DNA from: Epilithonimonas hungarica
GTDB lineage: Bacteria > Bacteroidota > Bacteroidia > Flavobacteriales > Weeksellaceae
Direction: 5' to 3'
DNA: 64,000 nucleotides
Assembly: GCF_900102265.1 (NCBI RefSeq)
Contig: NZ_FNBH01000004.1
Coordinates: forward strand, 186,001-250,000
The position numbers were made by a program, and so were the translations under genes. The first letter of the stretch is position 1. Each line of letters begins with the position of its first letter. The notes under the pieces are model-generated. The model was not told the DNA's origin, made no database searches, and saw only the letters and a list, made by a program, of their open reading frames with translations. Positions 44,293 to 51,822 of the stretch are shown piece after piece.

Positions 44293-45375
44293 ATGGAAAA
44301 TTTCATCGTATCTGCACGCAAGTACCGTCCGCAAGAGTTTGACACTGTTGTTGGACAATCTCACGTTACCGATACTTTGGAACACGCTATCGACGAAAGC
44401 CAACTTGCCCAGGCATTGCTTTTCTGCGGACCAAGAGGTGTGGGTAAAACCACTTGTGCCAGAATCTTAGCGAGAAAGATCAATGAAAAATCCGGCGCTG
44501 CGGATGATGATGGATTTGCATTTAACATTTATGAATTAGATGCGGCTTCCAACAACTCTGTGGATGACATCAGAGAATTGATAGACCAGGTTAGGTTTGC
44601 GCCTCAGGTCGGAAAATATAAAGTTTATATTATCGATGAGGTTCATATGTTGTCTCAGGCTGCTTTCAATGCTTTCCTGAAAACTTTGGAAGAACCGCCG
44701 GCACATGCAATCTTCATCCTTGCGACGACTGAGAAACACAAAATCATTCCAACAATTCTTTCCAGATGTCAAATCTATGATTTCAAAAGAATCACGATAG
44801 AAGATATTCAGGAGCATCTTAGAAAAATTGCTGAAAAGGAAAGTATCACCTACGAAGATGATGCGTTGTACTTAATTGCCCAAAAAGCTGATGGCGCATT
44901 GAGAGATGCTTTATCAATTTTTGATAGGTTGAGCACATTTTCTCAAAAGAATATTACTCTAGAAAAAGCTGCAGAAGTTCTCAATATTTTGGATTATGAC
45001 CAATATCTGAAAATTGTCGATTTAGCAAAAGAAAACGATATTCCTGGTGTTTTAACGACTTTTGATGAAATTGTTAAAAAAGGATTTGACCCACATATTT
45101 TCATTGCTGGATTAGGGAATCATTTCCGCGACCTTATGATGGCCCAGAATCCTAAAACTTTGAACTTGATTGAAGTTGGTGAAAGAACGAAATCCAAATT
45201 CGCTGAACAATCTCAAAAATGGTCAGCTCAACAATTGATTGACGGAATCGAGATTTGTAATTTTGCTGACATCAATTATAAAAATTCCAAAAATCCAAGA
45301 TTGACTGTTGAGATTGCATTGATGCAATTATCAAGTCTCACTGCAGGTTTGGAAGCTAAAAAAAAAAGTTCTTAA
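44293..45375 (+). CDS. dnaX: DNA polymerase III gamma-like subunit (zero-frame dnaX product)
   Basis: The 360-residue zero-frame product is a clamp-loader AAA+ ATPase: RPQEFDTVVGQSHVTDTL, Walker A GPRGVGKTTCARIL, ELDAASNNSVDDIRELI, Walker B YIIDEVHMLS, and sensor-1 ILATTEKHKIIPTILSRCQ. The four-Cys zinc module between Walker A and DAASNN is replaced by NEKSGAADDDGFAFN, as I recall for other flavobacteria. The frame ends two codons after a run of ten A, while the -1 frame stays open for another 208 codons, so this is likely the short form of a recoded gene. Confidence 0.95.
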   Translation: MENFIVSARKYRPQEFDTVVGQSHVTDTLEHAIDESQLAQALLFCGPRGVGKTTCARILARKINEKSGAADDDGFAFNIYELDAASNNSVDDIRELIDQVRFAPQVGKYKVYIIDEVHMLSQAAFNAFLKTLEEPPAHAIFILATTEKHKIIPTILSRCQIYDFKRITIEDIQEHLRKIAEKESITYEDDALYLIAQKADGALRDALSIFDRLSTFSQKNITLEKAAEVLNILDYDQYLKIVDLAKENDIPGVLTTFDEIVKKGFDPHIFIAGLGNHFRDLMMAQNPKTLNLIEVGERTKSKFAEQSQKWSAQQLIDGIEICNFADINYKNSKNPRLTVEIALMQLSSLTAGLEAKKKSS

Positions 45376-45401
45376 TATTAGCCCCGCTTCTTGAAGCTAA
45401 T
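45358..45401 (+). promoter_or_regulatory. A10 slippery run and downstream stem-loop (dnaX recoding site)
   Basis: GCT is followed by ten A (45358-45367), then GTTC. In the zero frame the A AAA AAA heptamer is followed by AGT TCT TAA. About 10 nt downstream, ATTA/TAAT (45377-45401) and GCTTC-TT-GAAGC (45386-45397) can form a stem-loop, the usual layout for -1 frameshifting. Confidence 0.65.
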
Positions 45402-45992
45402 TTAATTTCCGATAATAAACCTGTTTCTACCGAAACAAAAGTTCAGGCTGAGCCAAAACCAGAGCCTGCAAAATCTATTTTTGAAGAACCAAAGAAGGTG
45501 ATTCAAAAAGCTTCTGAGCCGATTGCTAAAACTAATTCTGGTTCCAAATTCAGTATAAAAGCAGCTTTAGAAAAGAAAGAAGAGATAGAAAAGGACAAAT
45601 TTGCGGAAGTTAAAGATGAGAATCTTCCTTCCAATCATTTTTCACAAACGGACATTGATAGAGAATGGGGGATTTTTCTAAAGAATATTGCTAAAACCAA
45701 TACTTTGGCGTATAATGCAATCAATACTTTTAAATTAGAAAAATCAGACGAACATCAGATCACTGTCAAATATTCTTCCGAAACAGCAAAAGGAGAGTTT
45801 GACAGATTAAGCCCCGAATTCTTTAACCATTTCAAACACAAGGTCAACAACTTCAAGATTGAAATAGAATATCAAACGGATCTGTCTATTAAAAAAGAAG
45901 TGATGACCAAACGGAAAATATTCGAAAAATTTGTAGAGATCAATCCTCTTTTGAAAGATTTAGACGACTTGATGAGGTTTGATTTGACATAA
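45366..45992 (+). CDS. dnaX: dnaX tau-like C-terminal extension, read in the -1 frame
   Basis: Reading from AAG at 45366 in the -1 frame is open for 208 codons: a hydrophobic entry (KFLILAPLLEA), a Pro/Glu/Lys-rich linker, and a globular part (DIDREWGIFLKNIAKTNTLAYNAINTF, then ETAKGEFDRLSPEFFNHFK) ending LLKDLDDLMRFDLT. It has no ATG and no sensible start of its own (GTG 45498 falls inside the linker). The full product would be about 566 residues. It would be expected to contact DnaE or DnaB as tau does. A sequencing indel in the A run is the alternative. The last 53 bp overlap the convergent regulator gene. Confidence 0.8.
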   Translation, partial: KFLILAPLLEANLISDNKPVSTETKVQAEPKPEPAKSIFEEPKKVIQKASEPIAKTNSGSKFSIKAALEKKEEIEKDKFAEVKDENLPSNHFSQTDIDREWGIFLKNIAKTNTLAYNAINTFKLEKSDEHQITVKYSSETAKGEFDRLSPEFFNHFKHKVNNFKIEIEYQTDLSIKKEVMTKRKIFEKFVEINPLLKDLDDLMRFDLT

Positions 45993-47724
45993 GCTGAATC
46001 TTATTAAATTTTGGGAAATTCCTGCAATTTATTTTCATATCCTGTTGTCTTTTTTTAATAAAGTCAGTAGGTCTTATTCCATTGATCTCCATAAAGAGAT
46101 TAGAAAAATTGGTTCTAGAAGCAATACCACATTTCTCGGCTAAAGTTTCTATTTTGTAGTTGAGAAAAACCTTGTCATTATATAACTTATTGGTAATATA
46201 GTTAATGCGAAGTTCTCCGAGGTACCTGTTGAAATTAACACCTTTATATTCATTGATTATTTGCGAAAGATAAGTTGAATTGGTATTTAATTTATTTGCT
46301 AGTTTATTGATAGTCAGCCCGTACTCAATAAAACCGTGCCTTTCCTCAAAACTTTGTAATTTTTTAAGGATGTTGTTTACCATTGTTTCATTTAATACGG
46401 ATTTGTCCTCATCTTTTATTTTTGTAATAGATCGTGTAGATGGCAGATATGAATAATTGATAATCTTTTCCTCTAGGATCTTATAGTTCAACTTGATTTT
46501 CTGCTCGTTTTTGAGTCTTATTATAATACATGTTACAAGGCTAATTGCTAATATGATCAATCCTGCAATGATCTGTATTCCCCAGGAGGTCACTTTTTCT
46601 AATTTTTCCTTTTCATCAAGTAATGTTTTTGTGTCATACTCTTTGTGGATAGTTGAAGAAAGGTATGCGAAATCTTTTGAAATAAGCTGGTCTGCTCTCA
46701 GGAGTTGTTTGGTGTAATATAATTCTTTTGAGTTATTTTTTTCATTTTTATAATGATAAATAAGTAATTCGTAGTTCTCTCTTAATTCCGGAAGAATAAA
46801 ATTATGTTTGTTGAAAACAGAATCTACTTTTTGAAAATAAAGTAATGCTTTCTGAGGTTTATTAATAGCTAAATATGACTTGCCGATATAAAAATAATCT
46901 ACTGTTGCCCATGCAAAATCATTGATCTTCACAATTGGAGGTAAGGATTTTTTTAATGAAGCCAATGCACTTTGATAGTCTTTCTTCCGAAATTCCGAAA
47001 TTCCTTTTTCTTTTAAGAAATATCCATATTCCTGAGAAAAATCTCTGTCATTCTTTGTTCGCAGCAAACCCGTTATTATTAGGGAATCAACAGAATTATA
47101 TCTTTTCAGATTTCTTTGACATACTATTATTCTGTGCAAGGTGTTGTAATATCCTTTTTTGTTGTTAAAGATTATATTAGGGTGAGCTTTTTCCTGTAAT
47201 TTTTTAAAGAAAAAACTATTCGCTTTTTGAAAGTGTGCCAATGCAGAATCATAATATCCCAGATGGCTCTTCACAACTCCAAGATGATAGAGAATCTCAT
47301 TTTTCAGATAATCATCCTTTGAGTCTTTGGAGTATTGATAAGCTTTTAGATATTCCTCAAGTGCAGGTTTGTATTTTTTATAATTGAAATAATAGATGAC
47401 CCCCTTCCCAAGATAAGCATCACTGATCAGATCATTGTTCTTGGTCAATAGACTTGCCATGATCGTGCTGTCGGCATATATTAATTTCTGCTTTTCTGAA
47501 GAGGAATAAAATACAGCATCTTCGTAGCCTTGTGCCAATTGTTTATTGTTGTTTTCTTTTTTTGCAAGATATATGTAATTATTGAGGTATTTGAAAGCTC
47601 GAACATCATTTTCCGGATAATTTTCATAATTCTTTTTGATATTGTAGTAATTACTGAATTCTTCTTTTTGAGAATAGTATATCCCAAAAAAGAAGCATGT
47701 TATTAAAAAACAAACTTTTTTCAT
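45940..47724 (-). CDS. Membrane-spanning TPR-AraC regulator (cassette B)
   Basis: The 594-residue paralogue of the 17608-19380 gene has a signal peptide (MKKVCFLITCFFFGIYYSQ), TPR units (YKPALEEYLKAYQYSKDS; YDSALAHFQKANSFF; PQKALLYFQKVDSVF), a transmembrane helix (IIAGLIILAISLVTCIII, about 385-403) and a C-terminal AraC HTH (ETLAEKCGIASRTNFSNLF; NGIRPTDFIKKR). It shares long identical stretches with copy A, for example FILPELRENYELLI. Its last 16 or so residues come from antisense to the dnaX end and have no counterpart in copy A, suggesting loss of an earlier stop. Confidence 0.9.
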   Translation of the reverse strand: MKKVCFLITCFFFGIYYSQKEEFSNYYNIKKNYENYPENDVRAFKYLNNYIYLAKKENNNKQLAQGYEDAVFYSSSEKQKLIYADSTIMASLLTKNNDLISDAYLGKGVIYYFNYKKYKPALEEYLKAYQYSKDSKDDYLKNEILYHLGVVKSHLGYYDSALAHFQKANSFFFKKLQEKAHPNIIFNNKKGYYNTLHRIIVCQRNLKRYNSVDSLIITGLLRTKNDRDFSQEYGYFLKEKGISEFRKKDYQSALASLKKSLPPIVKINDFAWATVDYFYIGKSYLAINKPQKALLYFQKVDSVFNKHNFILPELRENYELLIYHYKNEKNNSKELYYTKQLLRADQLISKDFAYLSSTIHKEYDTKTLLDEKEKLEKVTSWGIQIIAGLIILAISLVTCIIIRLKNEQKIKLNYKILEEKIINYSYLPSTRSITKIKDEDKSVLNETMVNNILKKLQSFEERHGFIEYGLTINKLANKLNTNSTYLSQIINEYKGVNFNRYLGELRINYITNKLYNDKVFLNYKIETLAEKCGIASRTNFSNLFMEINGIRPTDFIKKRQQDMKINCRNFPKFNKIQLMSNQTSSSRLNLSKED

Positions 47725-47891
47725 CTTGTCGAGTGTTTATGGGGATTAATTTTCTGTATTAAACTAACTAAAATTATGCTAAAAAAACGGAAGAAAGGTT
47801 TTTCATTTCTTTAAATAAAATAAAATAATTGCTGTATTTATTTACATATAAATCAATTGATTAAGTATTGTCAATCATATTAATTAATGCG

Positions 47892-47913
47892 TGCTTATTC
47901 CTAAATAAGCACA
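47892..47913. promoter_or_regulatory. 22-bp inverted repeat, candidate operator B
   Basis: GTGCTTATT, CCTA, AATAAGCAC: perfect 9-bp arms, 90 bp before the small lipoprotein gene. It matches 16 of 22 positions of the repeat at 19522-19543. Confidence 0.65.
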
Positions 47914-48003
47914 ACGATGGTTTTTATGCTTGCATATTGTCACCTAAATTCGGTGTCAGAATTCTAATATAAACCGGCCGGGATAACCTTTAAATCTAAA
48001 ATT

Positions 48004-48225
48004 ATGAATAAGATTATCTCAACAATTTCAATTTTAATAGTTATGGTCACAATGCACTCTTGTAGAGAAAATGATGTTGACCTTCCAGCAGAAAACAGCA
48101 ACATGTCAGAAAACAGTTCTGTTTTTCAAAGAACTAATGATAGTATACAAGCACCAGATAGTTTGGATCTCGCAAACCAGCCATTGCCTGGAGATCCACC
48201 TCCTAAGAATGGGCACCAATGGTAA
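48004..48225 (+). CDS. Small lipoprotein or peptide precursor (cassette B)
   Basis: The 73-residue product has a lipoprotein-type signal (MNKIISTISILIVMVTMHSC), RENDVDLPAE, an Asn/Ser/Asp-rich middle, and the C-terminus PLPGDPPPKNGHQW before the stop. It is equivalent in size, position and both ends to the cassette A protein at 19674, although the middle is not alignable. No known family recognised. The divergent TPR-AraC gene is the likely partner. Confidence 0.75.
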   Translation: MNKIISTISILIVMVTMHSCRENDVDLPAENSNMSENSSVFQRTNDSIQAPDSLDLANQPLPGDPPPKNGHQW

Positions 48226-48231
48226 AAACGA

Positions 48232-48266
48232 GTTATAATCATATCTGATGATTTTTATGATATAAC
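48232..48266 (+). other. Stem-loop between the two + genes of cassette B
   Basis: GTTATAATCATA / TATGATATAAC arms with one bulge, just after the small lipoprotein stop and without a T-run. It occupies the same place as the 19961-19992 hairpin of cassette A. Confidence 0.45.
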
Positions 48267-48402
48267 TAAAAAATCAACAGATAAAAATACCAATTATAAT
48301 AAAGAACCAATGAGTCCCGGAATATTTAAGTTCTGTGATCCGATTTAACAACTATAGAGACTTTATTTTTTGCCTTTAAAATAACTTTTTAACTCATATG
48401 AC

Positions 48403-49131
48403 ATGGAAAATAGAATTCGCATATTCGTGATTTCATTATTATCGAATATCATATTTGCACAAGTAGGGATTAATACAAGTGATCCCAAAGCTACATTGGA
48501 CATCAATGGAAATCTGAAAATTCGGGATGTGACCAATATACCTTCAGTAAGTAGCAATCATACTTTTTTGGTAAGAGATAAGACGACTACAACCGGAGAC
48601 TATGAAATAAAAGAAATTAATTCTGATATTTTGGTAACCGGTAATGCTAATGCGTATTATGCTTCAAAAAGCGGCTCTTGGTCACTTTTGAATCTAGCAA
48701 TCGGAGGTTCTTGGTATAAGATCAATTTAACGGGAGCAACCGATACCAAATTAGGAAATACGGCTTTGTTCAACAGTGGCGTATATACGGCTCCCCAAGC
48801 AGGGATATATGCAATTAACTACGAATTCCAATTAGCTTCTGGTGTAGATATAGAAATATTGGGAGGTAAGAAATTAGGAATATTAAAGAATAATGTGGTG
48901 TGGGATGAGAAACTTTTTGATGCGGTAAGGGTTGCTATAGATGTGCCTTTAGTTCTTACTCTTACACTTGCTGCACTTCCTGTTACATCAACCTCTCTCA
49001 ATTCTTTGGTGCAGCTTGGTGTTGGAGATACGATTACATTTGCCGTTAATACTTCAGGAGTTTTACCAGCTAATTTAGGGGTTTTGACCAATGCCAAGGT
49101 GAATGTCTATATTTATAAAATCTCCAATTAA
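48403..49131 (+). CDS. Secreted C1q-like protein (cassette B)
   Basis: A 242-residue protein with signal peptide (MENRIRIFVISLLSNIIFAQ), then VGINTSDPKATLDINGNLKIRD, the same N-terminal surface-protein pattern as in cassette A, and a C1q-like C-terminal region (GVYTAPQAGIYAINYEFQLAS, ending AKVNVYIYKISN; cassette A ends TEISIYKIR). No T9SS sorting domain. It is followed by a terminator, closing the cassette. Confidence 0.75.
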   Translation: MENRIRIFVISLLSNIIFAQVGINTSDPKATLDINGNLKIRDVTNIPSVSSNHTFLVRDKTTTTGDYEIKEINSDILVTGNANAYYASKSGSWSLLNLAIGGSWYKINLTGATDTKLGNTALFNSGVYTAPQAGIYAINYEFQLASGVDIEILGGKKLGILKNNVVWDEKLFDAVRVAIDVPLVLTLTLAALPVTSTSLNSLVQLGVGDTITFAVNTSGVLPANLGVLTNAKVNVYIYKISN

Positions 49132-49207
49132 TATTAAATTATTTTCTTATAAGCTTAAAACACAGTCAGATTCTAAGAAGATGCAAATGTTGAATTAAAT
49201 TTATTAG

Positions 49208-49232
49208 AGCAGGGGACTTCCCTGCTTTTTTG
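49208..49232 (+). terminator. Terminator of cassette B
   Basis: AGCAGGG / CCCTGCT stem followed by a T run, 76 bp after the C1q-like gene. Confidence 0.85.
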
Positions 49233-49284
49233 TTTTTTTAAGTGCTTTATAAAATTGATCTTAAAGATTTATAAATTTAATGAC

Positions 49285-49523
49285 TTGTAGTTTCACATTA
49301 ATTTATATATTTGTTCAAGATTTCTCCGATAAAGGAGAACTAATATTAATCAAACAAGCTAAATATCCTTTTAGTAAAGGATTTACAAGAATGGAATCGA
49401 GCAAATTTCCATATTTCGCAACTACAGCATCTGTCTTTTATTGGGACGGATCGTTTAGCTTTTTTGGAACTTATCACAGAAATTTCAGAAACTATTACCG
49501 ATTTTATTGGTTTGGCTAACTAA
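49285..49523 (+). pseudogene. Promoter followed by a start-less short reading frame
   Basis: The 538-bp gap between cassette B and the DAHP synthase gene contains a good promoter: TTG (49285-49287) and TATATTTG (49306-49313), 18 bp apart. After it comes a small TTCTCC / GGAGAA hairpin (49322-49339). The frame 49350-49523 encodes 57 plausible residues (ending LITEISETITDFIGLAN) but has stops before it and no ATG. It may be a decayed gene fragment, or coding with an unusual start. An overlapping 79-codon ATG frame (49280-49519) has aromatic-rich, unconvincing composition. Confidence 0.3.
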
Positions 49524-49669
49524 ATTTCTTTCTCAAAAAACTACGGAAATATTCAATTTTCCGTGACTCATTTAAAACTTTAAACGTTATTTTTTTGGAA
49601 AAGAATTATAAATCAAGATTTATAACAGATATACTATTGAATTAATTTAAAATATATAAAATTAGAAAT

Positions 49670-50749
49670 ATGAACCTTAATGAATTGAAGAACGATTGGA
49701 TCCAAGATTTTGCAAATCCAATGATTATCGCAGGACCTTGTAGCGCTGAAAGTGAATCTCAAATGTTGGAGACGGCAAAAAGACTGAAAGAAAGTAATGC
49801 AGAGATCTCTGCTTTCCGCGCAGGAATCTGGAAACCGAGAACAAAACCGAATGGTTTCGAAGGAGTAGGCGTGATAGGCCTTAATTGGCTGAAAAAAGTA
49901 AAAGAAGAATTCGGATTCAAAACAGCAACCGAAGTTGCGAATGCACACCATGTTTTTGCGGCATTGGAAGCGGATGTTGATATTCTTTGGATAGGTGCTC
50001 GTTCTACGGTTAATCCATTTACAGTTCAGGAAATTGCCCAAGCTTTAAGAGGTACAAATAAGCCAGTTTTGGTTAAAAATCCAGTGAACCCAGATCTGGC
50101 ACTTTGGATTGGTGCCTTGGAAAGGCTATTAGGTCAAGGTGTGGAAAATATAGGCGCAATTCACAGAGGTTTCTCAACTTATCAAAAAACCAAATACCGA
50201 AATATCCCGAACTGGCAAATTGCTTTGGATTTTAAAAATCAATTTCCAAATATCCCATTATTCATTGATCCTTCACATATTTGCGGAAACAGAACTGGTT
50301 TGGCGGGCGTTGCCCAGGAGGCATTTAATGTTGGTTACCAAGGTGCTATCATAGAAAGCCACTGTGATCCGGATAACGCCTGGAGTGATGCTGCCCAGCA
50401 GATCACGCCTGAAGTTTTGGCTGAAATGATTAATAATCTCCAAGTTCGTAACTCTGATATTTCAGGATACGAAGATGAGATGGGAAAACACAGAACGCTG
50501 ATCAGTGATATGGATTTCCAGTTGATTGAACTTTTATCTCAAAGAATGAAGGTTTCTGAAAAAATAGGAAAACTTAAAAAAGAGAATAACATTGCTATTT
50601 TTCAACCGGAACGTTGGAAGATAATCACAGAATATGCTACTCAGAAAGCTTTTGAAACAGGAATGTCGCAAGAATTCATAGAAAAAGTCTTCAAGGCGAT
50701 CCATGAAGAAAGTATCGAGGTCCAAAATCATATTATGATTGATAAATGA
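49670..50749 (+). CDS. Bifunctional DAHP synthase/chorismate mutase
   Basis: The 359-residue protein joins a KDSA-like type I-beta DAHP synthase (1-255: PMIIAGPCSAESESQM, FRAGIWKPRTKPNGFEG, TEVANAHHV, LVKNPVNPDLALWIGALERL, FIDPSHICGNR) to an AroQ-type chorismate mutase (about 265-355: MGKHRTLISDMDFQLIELLSQRMKVSEKIGKLKKENNIAIFQPERW). It supplies the first step of the shikimate pathway and chorismate to prephenate conversion. Prephenate or Tyr/Phe feedback through the mutase domain is known for such fusions. Terminator follows. Confidence 0.95.
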   Translation: MNLNELKNDWIQDFANPMIIAGPCSAESESQMLETAKRLKESNAEISAFRAGIWKPRTKPNGFEGVGVIGLNWLKKVKEEFGFKTATEVANAHHVFAALEADVDILWIGARSTVNPFTVQEIAQALRGTNKPVLVKNPVNPDLALWIGALERLLGQGVENIGAIHRGFSTYQKTKYRNIPNWQIALDFKNQFPNIPLFIDPSHICGNRTGLAGVAQEAFNVGYQGAIIESHCDPDNAWSDAAQQITPEVLAEMINNLQVRNSDISGYEDEMGKHRTLISDMDFQLIELLSQRMKVSEKIGKLKKENNIAIFQPERWKIITEYATQKAFETGMSQEFIEKVFKAIHEESIEVQNHIMIDK

Positions 50750-50762
50750 TCTTTCTAATGAG

Positions 50763-50793
50763 AAAAAAGAAGCTAATTATTAGCTTCTTTTTT
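50763..50793. terminator. Terminator after the DAHP synthase/chorismate mutase gene
   Basis: AAAAAAGAAGCTAA / TTAGCTTCTTTTTT stem, 14 bp long with a 3-base loop. Confidence 0.9.
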
Positions 50794-50815
50794 GTAGATG
50801 CTAATTTTAAATTTC

Positions 50816-50823
50816 TAAATTTG
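50816..50823 (+). promoter_or_regulatory. rsgA -7 box
   Basis: TAAATTTG; a TTTG 21 bp upstream (50791-50794) fits the -33 position. It partly overlaps the preceding terminator tail. Confidence 0.55.
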
Positions 50824-50845
50824 CCAAACACTAAAATTCTACTGT

Positions 50846-51772
50846 TTGAAAGGAATCATCATCAAATCCACAGGAAGCTGGTATCAGGTTTTGGAATTTG
50901 AAACAAAACAAATTTTTGAGGCCAGGATCCGCGGAAAATTCAAATTAATAAAAACGCGGCTTACCAACCCATTGGCAGTAGGCGACGAGGTGGAATTTTC
51001 TTTGGAACAAGATGATGTTGCTTGGATTACCAAGATTTTTCCGAGAAGAAATTATCTCATCAGAAAATCAGTAAATCTTTCCAAGGAAGCGCATATCATC
51101 GCTTCTAATGTAGATATTGCCTGTTTCATCTATACTTTGAAATTTCCTGAAACTTCTTTAGGTTTTCTTGATCGGTTTTTGGCTTGCTGTGAAGCATATA
51201 ATATTTCACCTTTGATATTATTCAATAAAATGGATACTTTGAATGATGAAGAAAGGGAGATCGTAGAAAACATAGAAGCAATGTATCAGAATATCGGTTA
51301 CGATACGTTGAACATTTCTTCTTACACAAAGCTCAATCTTAATTTTTTAATTGATAGAATTCAAGATAAAACGTCTGTTTTCTTCGGACATTCCGGCTGC
51401 GGTAAATCAACATTGGTGAATGCTTTGCAACCGGATTTACATATCAGAACAGGTGAGATATCAGAATCTGTACTGAAGGGAAAGCATACCACAACATTTG
51501 CTCAGATGCATTTTTGGGATTTTGGCGGTTCGGTTATCGATACGCCGGGAGTCAGGGAATTTGCGATGATAGATGTTGAGAAAGAGGAGATTCAGCATTA
51601 TTTTCCAGAGATTTTCCAAAAAGGCAGAGATTGCAAATATCATAATTGTATGCACATCAACGAACCAAAATGTGCGGTTATAGAAAGTCTGGAAACCGGA
51701 GAGATAGAAGAGACCAGGTATATTACTTATCTCAAACTGATGGAAGAGGCGGAAGAAATGAATCAAAAATAA
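50846..51772 (+). CDS. rsgA: Ribosome small subunit-dependent GTPase RsgA
   Basis: A 308-residue circularly permuted GTPase with an OB fold (1-70), G4 LILFNKMD, G1 FFGHSGCGKSTLVNAL, G3 DTPGVREF, and a C-terminal zinc knuckle (CKYHNCMHINEPKC). It checks late 30S maturation. There is no ATG; TTG at 50846 gives MKGIIIKSTGSWYQV, which aligns with the family N-terminus. No in-frame ATG lies between the promoter box and this codon. Confidence 0.95.
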   Translation: MKGIIIKSTGSWYQVLEFETKQIFEARIRGKFKLIKTRLTNPLAVGDEVEFSLEQDDVAWITKIFPRRNYLIRKSVNLSKEAHIIASNVDIACFIYTLKFPETSLGFLDRFLACCEAYNISPLILFNKMDTLNDEEREIVENIEAMYQNIGYDTLNISSYTKLNLNFLIDRIQDKTSVFFGHSGCGKSTLVNALQPDLHIRTGEISESVLKGKHTTTFAQMHFWDFGGSVIDTPGVREFAMIDVEKEEIQHYFPEIFQKGRDCKYHNCMHINEPKCAVIESLETGEIEETRYITYLKLMEEAEEMNQK

Positions 51773-51807
51773 AAATCCCACAAAAGTTAATTTGTAGGAT
51801 TTTTTTA
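51770..51807. terminator. Bidirectional terminator between rsgA and the porin gene
   Basis: AAAAATCC-ACAAA / TTTGT-GGATTTTT stem with a mismatch, between convergent genes. Confidence 0.7.
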
Positions 51808-51822
51808 TAAATATTGGGGATG

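Noticed and set aside
45498-45992. Separate gene starting at GTG 45498
   Set aside because: The frame is open back to the A10 run of dnaX, and GTG lies in the middle of a linker; it is better read as the frameshifted end of dnaX.
49280-49519. 79-codon ATG frame after cassette B
   Set aside because: Composition is aromatic-rich and unlike a protein; its ATG lies upstream of the probable transcription start near 49320.
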